Shown here: positions 9,876 to 16,536 of the stretch, piece after piece
Numbering within the stretch: the first letter of the stretch is position 1
Layout: each line of letters begins with the position of its first letter
DNA from: Clostridiales bacterium
Lineage (GTDB): Bacteria; Bacillota; Clostridia; Oscillospirales; Oscillospiraceae
Direction: 5' to 3'
DNA length: 35,295 bases
NCBI GenBank assembly: GCA_029010715.1
Contig: JAQXKZ010000035.1
Coordinates: 1 to 35,295, forward strand
Position numbers and translations under genes: made by a program
Notes under the pieces: generated by a model
Seen by the model: only the letters and a program-made list of their open reading frames with translations
Databases searched by the model: none
Told to the model about the DNA's origin: nothing

Positions 9876-9906
9876 CCTTATCTGTTCGACAATCTGGAAT
9901 TTATGC

Positions 9907-10221
9907 TCATCTTTCTTCATCATAGATGACGGTAACTATGGATTTTGAACCGCAGGTACCATTATTTTGTATATCATCAAAGTCAGAAACAAGGCTATCA
10001 GGAGAAATGGAATCCTTATAGGTTATTGTGTAGTCTATCCATCCGGGACTTTCATCCGTATCTTTTTCTCTGTTATATACATACTTCAAGAAATCCCAAT
10101 TAATTCCTTCCAGGTATGAACCCCTGTATGTTTCCACTTCCATGCTGATAATATTCTGAAATGGGATTCGCTCAATAAGTTCGACAAGTTTTTTTCTATC
10201 TTTGATTTTTAACTTTTGCAT
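9907..10221 (-). CDS. Small AT-rich hypothetical protein (104 aa)
   Basis: I do not recognise this protein. The ATG at 10221 is preferred because AAGGA lies about 12 nt upstream and a good promoter lies behind it; longer in-frame starts would add a cysteine-rich stretch overlapping that promoter. The product starts with a basic MQKLKIKDRKK segment, then a predicted alpha/beta fold with acidic stretches (REKDTDESP, FDDIQNNG) and an acidic C-terminus. It has no signal peptide or membrane segment. Its codons are far richer in A and T than those of the flanking genes. It sits alone between convergent gdhA and the araC-type gene, inside a pair of inverted repeats. It could be a horizontally acquired orphan, for example an immunity-type protein, but nothing in the sequence proves this. 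Confidence 0.6.
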   Translation of the reverse strand: MQKLKIKDRKKLVELIERIPFQNIISMEVETYRGSYLEGINWDFLKYVYNREKDTDESPGWIDYTITYKDSISPDSLVSDFDDIQNNGTCGSKSIVTVIYDEER

Positions 10222-10271
10222 TTTGTTACTCAATCCTTCACAAATTCCGATTTGCAGGTCTATTTGGTTGC

Positions 10272-10300
10272 ATATTATCACATAACAACATGGAGTGCAA
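10272..10300 (-). promoter_or_regulatory. Promoter of the 104-aa orphan gene
   Basis: On the minus strand, TTGCAC (10295-10300) and TAATAT (10272-10277) have 17-bp spacing. The predicted start point is about 45 nt upstream of the ATG at 10221. Confidence 0.65.
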
Positions 10301-10338
10301 GAATAGTCACAGCAGCGCAAACTGCCGGGACTGAAACC

Positions 10339-10380
10339 GTCTTATGAGCACCCGTCTTTGGTCGGGGCCTTATTATTCTA
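10339..10380 (-). repeat. Terminator-like repeat, copy B, after the AraC-type gene
   Basis: Read on the minus strand it begins at the stop codon itself: TAGAATAATAAGGCCCCGACC, a loop, GGGTGCTCATAAGAC. It aligns with copy A over about 38 nt with a few differences. The conserved 15-bp box is 10339-10353. Confidence 0.75.
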
Positions 10381-11274
10381 GGTCTGCCTGTCACGCGCCT
10401 CACGGCTGCGCCTGAACTCGCTCGGGCTCTGCCGGGCTATCATGCGGAAGCTGCGGTTGAAGTTCGCAATATTGCTGAATCCGCAAAGCGTTGCTATCTC
10501 AGTGACCGTTCTGCCGCCCTCGTCCAGATATCTCATCGCCCGCTCTATGCGCTTTCCGTTCACATACCGCCATACCGATATGCCGTTCATCCTTTTGAAC
10601 ACTGTAGAAAAATAGCTGCGGCTCATTCCTGCCGCCTTCGCTATATCGTCCAGCGTCAGATCCGAGGAGATGTTTCTGTTTATATAACTCATCGCCTCGT
10701 CCAGCTGCTGCAGATATCTGCGCTGCTCCCTGTCCGGCGCCGCGCGCAGTATATCGTGGTATTCGCGGCCGAGCAGCGCGAGGATCAGCATCAGCTCCGC
10801 CTTTATCATCAGCTCATACTCCGGCGCGGCCTCGGTCCCCTCCCGGTAGATGCGCCGCAGCAGCTCCGATACCCGGCGTGCCGTGTCGGTCTCGCCGTCG
10901 AGCCTGTTGTTGAAGCTCTCGCCGTGGTTAAGGAAAATTCCGAGATAACGCGAATCGAACATGTCGCTGCCGGGCGACCAGATATACCGCGGCTCGAACT
11001 GGAGGTTCAGCAGCCTGAACGGCGCCGTGCCGTCCACGGCGGTGATATAGTGCTCCTCATCGCTGCCGAGTATCACTATATCGCCCTCGCGGCAGCGCAG
11101 CGGGGTGTGCCGAACCTGCCACTCACATCCCCCGGAAACTACCGCCGATATCTCCAGCTGAGTGTGGTGATGCTCGATATAGGGCCTGCTTCCGGGCTCG
11201 GCGTCGGAGAAAAACATCGTCAGTGTGGGGTGTCCGTCTCCGTCCCTCGCCAATATAATTTGTTTAGTTCTCAT
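10378..11274 (-). CDS. AraC-family transcriptional regulator with cupin sensor domain
   Basis: This is a DNA-binding regulator of 298 residues. The N-terminal half is a cupin-like sugar-sensing domain (YIEHHHTQLEISAVVSGG, then CREGDIVILGSDEEHYI). The C-terminal 100 residues carry two helix-turn-helix motifs of the AraC/XylS type (LTLDDIAKAAGMSRSYFSTVFKRMNG, then VTEIATLCGFSNIANFNRSFR, shown here in part). The ATG at 11274 is chosen because GGAGG lies 10 nt upstream; a longer frame to 11385 would run through the promoter. It diverges from the enolase-family dehydratase, with two AT-rich dyads between them, so it probably controls that operon in response to a sugar or sugar acid. Activation is the usual mode in this family. 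Confidence 0.92.
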   Translation of the reverse strand: MRTKQIILARDGDGHPTLTMFFSDAEPGSRPYIEHHHTQLEISAVVSGGCEWQVRHTPLRCREGDIVILGSDEEHYITAVDGTAPFRLLNLQFEPRYIWSPGSDMFDSRYLGIFLNHGESFNNRLDGETDTARRVSELLRRIYREGTEAAPEYELMIKAELMLILALLGREYHDILRAAPDREQRRYLQQLDEAMSYINRNISSDLTLDDIAKAAGMSRSYFSTVFKRMNGISVWRYVNGKRIERAMRYLDEGGRTVTEIATLCGFSNIANFNRSFRMIARQSPSEFRRSREARDRQT

Positions 11275-11319
11275 TTTATTCCAGCCTCCGGTTTTCGCAG
11301 TGATTTCAGGCTTTTCTCT

Positions 11320-11348
11320 ATTATGCCCGCTGTCGTCGAACTTTGCAA
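11320..11348 (-). promoter_or_regulatory. Promoter of the AraC-type regulator
   Basis: On the minus strand, TTGCAA (11343-11348) and CATAAT (11320-11325) are separated by 17 bp. The leader is about 40 nt with the SD GGAGG. Confidence 0.7.
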
Positions 11349-11380
11349 GATAAAAATATTTTATCATATATTCGGAATAT
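11349..11380. promoter_or_regulatory. Two adjacent dyads, candidate operators between divergent promoters
   Basis: GATAAAA-ATA-TTTTATC (11349-11365) and ATATTC-G-GAATAT (11368-11380) are perfect inverted repeats. They lie between the -35 box of the regulator gene and the -35 box of the dehydratase operon. A regulator bound here would touch both promoters. Confidence 0.55.
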
Positions 11381-11385
11381 TTCAT

Positions 11386-11414
11386 TTGCTGTGCGCCGCG
11401 CCGCGGAATACAAT
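11386..11414 (+). promoter_or_regulatory. Promoter of the dehydratase operon
   Basis: TTGCTG (11386-11391) and TACAAT (11409-11414) have 17-bp spacing. The -35 box begins 6 bp after the second dyad. Confidence 0.65.
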
Positions 11415-11489
11415 GGCGATGCTTAAATCAAAAGCGCCGGCTGCCGGATGCGCGGCGTCCGTCCGGGTATATAACAGGAGGATAAAAAT

Positions 11490-12833
11490 ATGAGTTTCAA
11501 CAAGTGTTCCTCACCCACCGAGCTGAAGATCACCGATATGCGCTTTGTGGACATTATCGACGCCCCCAAGCGCTGCACAATCATGAAGATCATTACCAAT
11601 CAGGGCATAGAGGGCTACGGCGAGGTCAGAGACGCCGCCAGCAAGACCTACGCTTTGATGCTCAAAAGCCGTATTCTCGGCGAAAACCCCTGCAACGTCG
11701 ATAAGATATTCCACAAGATCAAGCAGTTCGGCGGCGAATCCCGTCAGGGCGGCGGCGTCTCTGGCATTGAGATCGCGCTCTGGGATCTGGCCGGCAAGGC
11801 CTACGGCGTGCCCATGTACCAGCTGCTCGGCGGCAAGTACCGCGACGAAGTCCGCGTCTACGCCGACACCGACGTCGACGGCAAGCACACCGGCCACGAC
11901 ATGGGGCTGGCGCTCAAAAAGCGTATGGACATGGGCTTCACCTTCCTGAAGATGGACCTCGGCATCGGTCTGCTGCTCGATGAGCCCGGCACCATCAACG
12001 CCCCTCTCGGCTTCATAGACGATATGAAGAAGTATGCCTCTCACGTGCTCAACGCACAGGGCGGCAGTGTCACCGCCGACATGGTCAGGCATCAGAAGAG
12101 CTACCAGATCGTCACCACCGCCCATCCCTTCACCGGTATACAGATCACCGAGAAGGGCCTTGATTACCTCGAAAACTACGTCCGGGAAGTACGTGACGTC
12201 ATCGGCTATGAAGTGCCCCTCGCCATTGACCACTTCGGCCATGTCCAGCTTGAAAGCTGCATCCGCTTCTGCCGCCGCATGGAGAAATACAACCTTGCCT
12301 GGGTGGAGGACCTGGCTCCCTGGATATACACCGATCATTATGTCCGCCTGCGCAATTCGACCTGCATTCCCATCTGCACCGGCGAGGACATCTACCTCAA
12401 GGAAGGCTATGAAAAGCTCATCAGAGCCGGCGGCGTCTCCGTCGTCCATCCAGACATTCTGACCTGCGGCGGCGCTCTGGAGCTCAAGAAGATCGCCGAT
12501 ATAGCCGACGAAAACGGCGTTGCCGTCGCTGTACACATGGCCGAAAGTCCGATCGCCTGCATGGCCGCCGTGCACACGGCAGCCGCCATGCACAACGTCC
12601 TCGCCCTTGAATACCACTCCGTAGACATCCCCTGGTGGAGCGACATGGTCAACGGCCTGCCCCACCCTCTCATCAAGAACGGCTTCATAAAGGTCCCCGA
12701 GGCTCCCGGTCTCGGCATTGAGTCCCTCAACGAGGAGCTGCTCGCTTCCCACATCAACCCCGACATTCCGGGGATGTGGGAGCCTACCGACAGCTGGAAC
12801 ACCGAGTTCTCCAACGACCGTATCTGGAGCTGA
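11490..12833 (+). CDS. Enolase-superfamily sugar-acid dehydratase-like protein
   Basis: Proteins of this mandelate racemase/muconate lactonizing group abstract a proton alpha to a carboxylate, most often to dehydrate aldonic or aldaric acids. The capping domain ends in GIEIALWDLAGKAYGVPMYQLLGG (92-115, written in part). Likely metal ligands are D247 (AIDHFG), E273 (VEDLAPW) and E299 (TGED). D322 and H349 could form the His-Asp dyad. The second-strand motif is K154-x-D156, not the K-x-K of mandelate racemase. An insertion of about 50 residues (roughly 163-215) separates it from the first metal ligand. The substrate cannot be assigned. SD AGGAGGAT supports the start. It is followed by SDR and RraA-type genes, a coherent sugar-acid pathway. 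Confidence 0.87.
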   Translation: MSFNKCSSPTELKITDMRFVDIIDAPKRCTIMKIITNQGIEGYGEVRDAASKTYALMLKSRILGENPCNVDKIFHKIKQFGGESRQGGGVSGIEIALWDLAGKAYGVPMYQLLGGKYRDEVRVYADTDVDGKHTGHDMGLALKKRMDMGFTFLKMDLGIGLLLDEPGTINAPLGFIDDMKKYASHVLNAQGGSVTADMVRHQKSYQIVTTAHPFTGIQITEKGLDYLENYVREVRDVIGYEVPLAIDHFGHVQLESCIRFCRRMEKYNLAWVEDLAPWIYTDHYVRLRNSTCIPICTGEDIYLKEGYEKLIRAGGVSVVHPDILTCGGALELKKIADIADENGVAVAVHMAESPIACMAAVHTAAAMHNVLALEYHSVDIPWWSDMVNGLPHPLIKNGFIKVPEAPGLGIESLNEELLASHINPDIPGMWEPTDSWNTEFSNDRIWS

Positions 12834-12852
12834 TTACGGATAATTAATCCGG

Positions 12853-12881
12853 GGCTGCAGCGCGAAACTTCCGCTGCAGCC
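12853..12881 (+). terminator. Hairpin after the dehydratase gene
   Basis: GGCTGCAGCG (12853-12862) pairs with CGCTGCAGCC (12872-12881) around a 9-nt loop. The tail TCTGTTTC is only weakly T-rich, so this may be a partial terminator that sets dehydratase above SDR expression. Confidence 0.55.
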
Positions 12882-13047
12882 TCTGTTTCATAAAAGCAGA
12901 GAATAACACTTATATTCGCACCCGCTTTTTGTCATTGTGCAACGCCCATTGCATATAGTGAAATCATTTGACATATACGCGGCGGTGGTTGAAAATACAT
13001 TTATAATATGAAATTCGGTGTAAGTCTATATATTCAGGAGGGATAAA

Positions 13048-13800
13048 ATGTTTGATCTGCACGGTAAGACCGCACTGGTCACCGGTTCGAGCCGCGGCAT
13101 AGGCCGCTCGGCTTTGCTGACGCTGGCCTCTCACGGTGCCAGGGTAATAATGCACTGCAGCAAAGCAAGTCCAGCCGCCGACAAAGCCGTGGAGCTGCTG
13201 AAAGAGGCCGGCGCTGACTTCCATACCGTATATGCCGACCTTTCAGAGCTGGACGGAGCCGGGAAGCTTTACTCACAGGTTGAGTCCCTCGGCCTCAAAG
13301 TCGACATTCTCATGCTCAACGCGTCCATAGAGCTCCGACGTGAGTGGACAAAGATCACGGACGAAGAATACGATCTGCAGATGAACACCAATCTGCGCTC
13401 ACCCATAAAGCTGCTGCAGCTTTTTGTGCCCGGGATGAAGGAGCGCGGCTGGGGCCGTATCATCACCATGGGCAGCGTCCAGCAGGTCAAGCCCGTCGAC
13501 GCCATGCTCATATACTCCGCAAGCAAGAGCGCGCTCAGAAACGTCTCCCTGTCGCTCGCCATGCAGCTCGCCCCGTACGGGATAACCGTCAACAACATTG
13601 CCCCCGGCGCCATACGCACCGACAGGAATGCCGAGGCTCTGTCCGACCCCTCTTATGAGGAGCACGTCCGCAGTCTCATCCCCGTCAGATACATCGGCCG
13701 GCCTGACGATATAAGCGCTCTGGTCCTCTATCTGGCGTCCGAGGAGAGCAAATACATGACCGGACAGGATATTTACATTGACGGCGGCAAAGGTCTGTGA
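13048..13800 (+). CDS. Short-chain dehydrogenase/reductase, sugar-acid type
   Basis: This is a classical SDR of 250 residues. It has the nucleotide loop TGSSRGIG (12-19) with Arg at the position common in NADP users, the catalytic Ser143, Tyr156 and Lys160 (YSASK), N114, and the C-terminal motif TGQDIYIDGGKGL. The usual NNAG motif reads LNAS (90-93). Family members near gluconate 5-dehydrogenase and ketoacyl reductases oxidise or reduce sugar acids. Given the dehydratase before it and the aldolase-like gene after it, it probably interconverts a keto-deoxy acid or aldonate. The SD AGGAGGGATAAA is strong. No correctly spaced promoter is obvious in the 214-nt gap upstream, although TTGACA (12968) and TATAAT (13002) both occur. 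Confidence 0.92.
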   Translation: MFDLHGKTALVTGSSRGIGRSALLTLASHGARVIMHCSKASPAADKAVELLKEAGADFHTVYADLSELDGAGKLYSQVESLGLKVDILMLNASIELRREWTKITDEEYDLQMNTNLRSPIKLLQLFVPGMKERGWGRIITMGSVQQVKPVDAMLIYSASKSALRNVSLSLAMQLAPYGITVNNIAPGAIRTDRNAEALSDPSYEEHVRSLIPVRYIGRPDDISALVLYLASEESKYMTGQDIYIDGGKGL

Positions 13801-13866
13801 TATAAAACACGGGGCCCGCTCCCCGCTTATAATACGCGATCATAAATCATTATGGAGGCACATCAT

Positions 13867-14799
13867 ATGCGTTTTAATAACAGCGAAGACATAATTGCTC
13901 TGACCCCCGAATGGAAGGGTGAGCGTTTCCCCGACGGCCGCCCCAAGGTCCCCGACAAGTATCTGGATGCTCTGCGCGGTATGACCCTCGAGGAGCTGTG
14001 GAAGCCCATATTCGTCCAGGGCTATGAGAATCAGTTCCTTGAAATGCAGAGCCTGCATCCGGAATTCAAGGAAAACGGCGACCTCAACTGCAAGCTCATC
14101 GGCCGCGCTGTTACCGCCGCCTACGGCCCCACCCGCCCCGACTACTACGCCGCATCTATGGCGCAGGCCGAGGCCGAAGGCCGCACCGGCACCCCCAACC
14201 AGTGGGTCATTGACAGTCTGACCGACCGCGACGTCATTGTCGTCGACATGTTCGATAAGGTCTATAAGGGCACCTTCCTCGGCGGCAACCTTACCACCGC
14301 CATGAAGAACAAGACTCACACGGGCGGCGCCGTCATCTGGGGCGGTATCAGAGATATCGAACAGATGAAGAAGGTCGACGGCATTCAGGTCTACTACAGG
14401 GGAATCGACCCGACCCCGATAAGGAACTTCGCCATGATAAGCTTCAACGCCCCCGTGCGTCTCGGCAGCGGCGAACATGCCGCGATGTGCCTGCCGGGCG
14501 ATATCGTCTACGGCTGCAGCGGCGGCGTATTGTTTATTCCTCCCCATCTGGTCGTGGAGGTCGTCGAAAACGGCGCCAAGACTCAGGTCAAGGACATGTT
14601 CGGCTTTGAAATGATTACCGCCAACAGGTTCACCACCGCCCAGATCGACAGGAACACCTGGTCTGTTGAGATGCTGGACATGCTCATGGACTTCATAAGG
14701 ACCGATCCCAGAGCCGCCCAGTACCGCGATATCGACTGGAGCCATGAATATGACATGGCCATCAACGGAGATCCCAACGATACCCAGTCGGCGCTTTGA
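13867..14799 (+). CDS. RraA-family protein, probable aldolase-type lyase
   Basis: The 310-residue product carries an RraA/HMG-aldolase-like fold in its C-terminal two thirds. It shows GRAVTA, then LGGNLTTAMKNKTHTGG and VIWGGIRDIEQ, with the catalytic-type Arg162-Asp163 pair, then PGDIVYGCSGGVLFIPP. Members of this family are often annotated as dimethylmenaquinone methyltransferase or RraA, but many are divalent-metal retro-aldolases of keto acids. Position behind an acid-sugar dehydratase and an SDR favours an aldolase or keto-acid lyase role. The ATG at 13867 is preferred over the ATG at 13852 because GGAGG at 13854-13858 then stands 8 nt upstream. The N-terminal 70 residues are an extension beyond the minimal family. 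Confidence 0.87.
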   Translation: MRFNNSEDIIALTPEWKGERFPDGRPKVPDKYLDALRGMTLEELWKPIFVQGYENQFLEMQSLHPEFKENGDLNCKLIGRAVTAAYGPTRPDYYAASMAQAEAEGRTGTPNQWVIDSLTDRDVIVVDMFDKVYKGTFLGGNLTTAMKNKTHTGGAVIWGGIRDIEQMKKVDGIQVYYRGIDPTPIRNFAMISFNAPVRLGSGEHAAMCLPGDIVYGCSGGVLFIPPHLVVEVVENGAKTQVKDMFGFEMITANRFTTAQIDRNTWSVEMLDMLMDFIRTDPRAAQYRDIDWSHEYDMAINGDPNDTQSAL

Positions 14800-14967
14800 T
14801 TCCCTCTTGTCGCCAACAAAAAAGCTGACCGGGCACAAGACGTTGTCCGTAAAACAGTATTGAGTACGTCCGAAGAATCCTGAACTTATTCGAGCGTTTT
14901 CCTGTGCGGCTGGTAGATTTTTCATATTTCATTAATATACTTTATTCAACGCGAGAGTCGGATAAAT

Positions 14968-14973
14968 TATAAT
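14968..14973 (+). promoter_or_regulatory. -10 box of a probable promoter for the small DUF1648 gene
   Basis: A perfect TATAAT lies 17 bp after a poor -35 candidate (TTCAAC, 14945-14950), in an AT-rich gap, 28 nt before the ATG. Confidence 0.4.
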
Positions 14974-15001
14974 TCCGATTACAATTTGTGGTGCTAATAA
15001 T

Positions 15002-15277
15002 ATGAAAAAGAATTCGATCAGTATCTTATTGGTTATTGCTGCAATTGGATTGGGCGTGATTTCATGGCTCCTTCTTCCCGACGTTGTTGCAGTACAGGTC
15101 GGGTTTGATGGCCAAATCACAAATACACTGCCGAAAATACCGGCTGTTGCCATTCCGTTAGGCGTGTCGCTTGTCGGCTCGGTAATGAATTTGACAGGCC
15201 AAAAGGAAAAAAAAGGATATATTCTTTCGGTCGCAGGTATTGCCGTTATGGTACTGAGCCTGTTTTTTAACCTATAA
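15002..15277 (+). CDS. Small DUF1648-like membrane protein
   Basis: This is a 91-residue protein with three hydrophobic segments (about 7-27, 46-62 and 73-90). The loop LPDVVAVQVGFDGQITNTLPK matches the pattern of DUF1648 domains (L-P-x-x-V/I-x-V-x-F-x-x-x-G), which occur in SdpI-like and related membrane proteins. A full SdpI protein is more than twice as long, so this is a lone or shortened unit. The function is unknown; the SdpI link to bacteriocin immunity is only family knowledge. The SD is weak (GTGGTG). The gene is more AT-rich than its neighbours and sits between the end of the RraA-type operon and the convergent minus-strand operon, suggesting separate acquisition. Confidence 0.7.
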   Translation: MKKNSISILLVIAAIGLGVISWLLLPDVVAVQVGFDGQITNTLPKIPAVAIPLGVSLVGSVMNLTGQKEKKGYILSVAGIAVMVLSLFFNL

Positions 15278-15426
15278 GCTCCAGTTTGTCGGGCTGTTGA
15301 AAAAACTTCAGGAACGAAAGGGCGCGCTTCTGTACTCTCCTGTCCGGAGCGGCGTGTGTCCTGCCCCTCTCAGCCTCCCCCGCGGCTCACTTGTCACACT
15401 GCTCAGCGCCGGTCCCCCGACAGTTT

Positions 15427-15470
15427 GCAAGCGCTCCCGAAAAGCTTTAAAGCTTTTCGGGAGCGCTTGC
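15427..15470. repeat. 44-nt perfect palindrome
   Basis: The two 22-nt halves, meeting between 15448 and 15449, are exact reverse complements with no loop. The left half begins GCAAGCGCTCCCGAAAAG. It lies in the gap between the convergent small membrane protein and the minus-strand operon end, so it can act as a terminator for either, though no T-tract follows on either side. Confidence 0.9.
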
Positions 15471-15494
15471 TGCTGCATGCCGTCTCAACGGCGT

Positions 15495-16526
15495 TTATTT
15501 TTTGAGTACTCTCCTGTAGTTGCGGCCTATGTTGTCCCACAGCTCTATAGGATCCTTCGCCGCGACGCTCGTGCCGAGGCCGCCGCGGTAGGTCCATGTG
15601 CCGAGACGGTCAACGCCGAGCTCCTCATACATGTCGACGACTCTGTCGATCTGGCTGAAGTCATCGGGCCTCTCGCTGTAGCCCATAAGCCAGCGCTCGG
15701 ACTCCTTGCCGTACTTTCTGGCGATAGCAACGGTGCGTTCGGTAATGCTGCGGAAGAAGCTCTCAGGCAGGCTCCACTTGATAATGGTGGTGGAAAACAC
15801 GTCAAAGTACGGGCAGGCGGCTACCATCTCCCAGTTGTCGTAGCCCCGCAGCTCGGTGACGTAGTAGCTGTTGAGCGTCGCGTGTACGCAGCAGGTGATC
15901 TCCAGCGACGGTTTGTATTCCTTGAGCGCCTTGGACACGCCTGCAAGCGTCTCCAGCGCCTCCCGCCAGCGAAACTGTTTGACGTCGTCGTTCATGAACC
16001 TCGGCATCTCATAGCCGTAGTAGGCTTCAAACTTCCTCATGCACTCGCTGCAGCGGCATGACCAGTCGTCTCCGGCGCCGCCTGTGATGGAGGCATAGGA
16101 CTTGGGATAGGCGTAGTGCGGCTCATCCCAGAAGAAACCGTCGACCTCGGTCTCGCGGGCGAGCTTCATGCAGATGCCCCTGAAATAGTCACGGAAGGAA
16201 TTGGTATTGAAGCAGGCGGCGTTGAGGACTTCCCCGGTGTACGCGGAGACCTGACGGTGGTGGATATTGTTCTGCAGGAAAAGGGATATCTGCTCGCCGC
16301 CGAAATACTTGCCTATGCCCCAGGTGTCGGCCAGCACACGCAGGCCCATCTCGTGGGCCTTGTCTACGATCAGCTTAATATTGGGGAACCAGAAGTCCAT
16401 GTCAAATTCCGTGATCGCGAGTATGACAGTGTCGCAGCCGTGCTCGAGCATCTCCTGAAAATCGCGTTCGGCGTTCTCAACATAATTGAGTCCGTAGTAG
16501 CTTATTGCGGTATGTTTGATTGCCAT
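15495..16526 (-). CDS. Glycosidase-like TIM-barrel protein, uncharacterised
   Basis: This is a 343-residue cytosolic protein with no signal peptide. It starts with a short strand and YYGLNYVENAERDFQEM, then shows beta/alpha repeats (CDTVILAITEFDM, GLRVLADTWGIGKYFGG). FFWDEPHYAYP (131-141) follows, with Asp134 and Glu135 as candidate catalytic acids, then a cysteine cluster CRCSECMRKFEAYYG (157-171). Such C-x-C-x2-C segments after an acidic strand end are seen in GH42-like and other hypothetical glycosidase barrels. The specificity is unknown and catalysis is inferred. It is the last gene of a six-gene operon with two SIS proteins, a sugar kinase and a Gfo/Idh oxidoreductase, so an intracellular sugar derivative is the likely substrate. 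SD AAGGAG is 7 nt from the ATG. Confidence 0.72.
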   Translation of the reverse strand: MAIKHTAISYYGLNYVENAERDFQEMLEHGCDTVILAITEFDMDFWFPNIKLIVDKAHEMGLRVLADTWGIGKYFGGEQISLFLQNNIHHRQVSAYTGEVLNAACFNTNSFRDYFRGICMKLARETEVDGFFWDEPHYAYPKSYASITGGAGDDWSCRCSECMRKFEAYYGYEMPRFMNDDVKQFRWREALETLAGVSKALKEYKPSLEITCCVHATLNSYYVTELRGYDNWEMVAACPYFDVFSTTIIKWSLPESFFRSITERTVAIARKYGKESERWLMGYSERPDDFSQIDRVVDMYEELGVDRLGTWTYRGGLGTSVAAKDPIELWDNIGRNYRRVLKK

Positions 16527-16536
16527 GCTTTTCTCC

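Noticed and set aside
9675-10353. Transposon bounded by the inverted repeats
   Set aside because: No transposase, no target duplication, and each repeat begins at a gene stop with a terminator-like hairpin, which fits a 3'-end element better.
11511-12752. Minus-strand open frame (413 codons) opposite the enolase-family gene
   Set aside because: Biased V/G/A/D composition, no start signals, and full overlap with a well-supported gene.
12968-13007. Promoter upstream of the SDR gene
   Set aside because: TTGACA and TATAAT are both present but 28 bp apart, too far for a sigma-A promoter.
15297-16061. Plus-strand open frame across the palindrome and the barrel gene
   Set aside because: No SD; most of it is antisense to the glycosidase-like gene.
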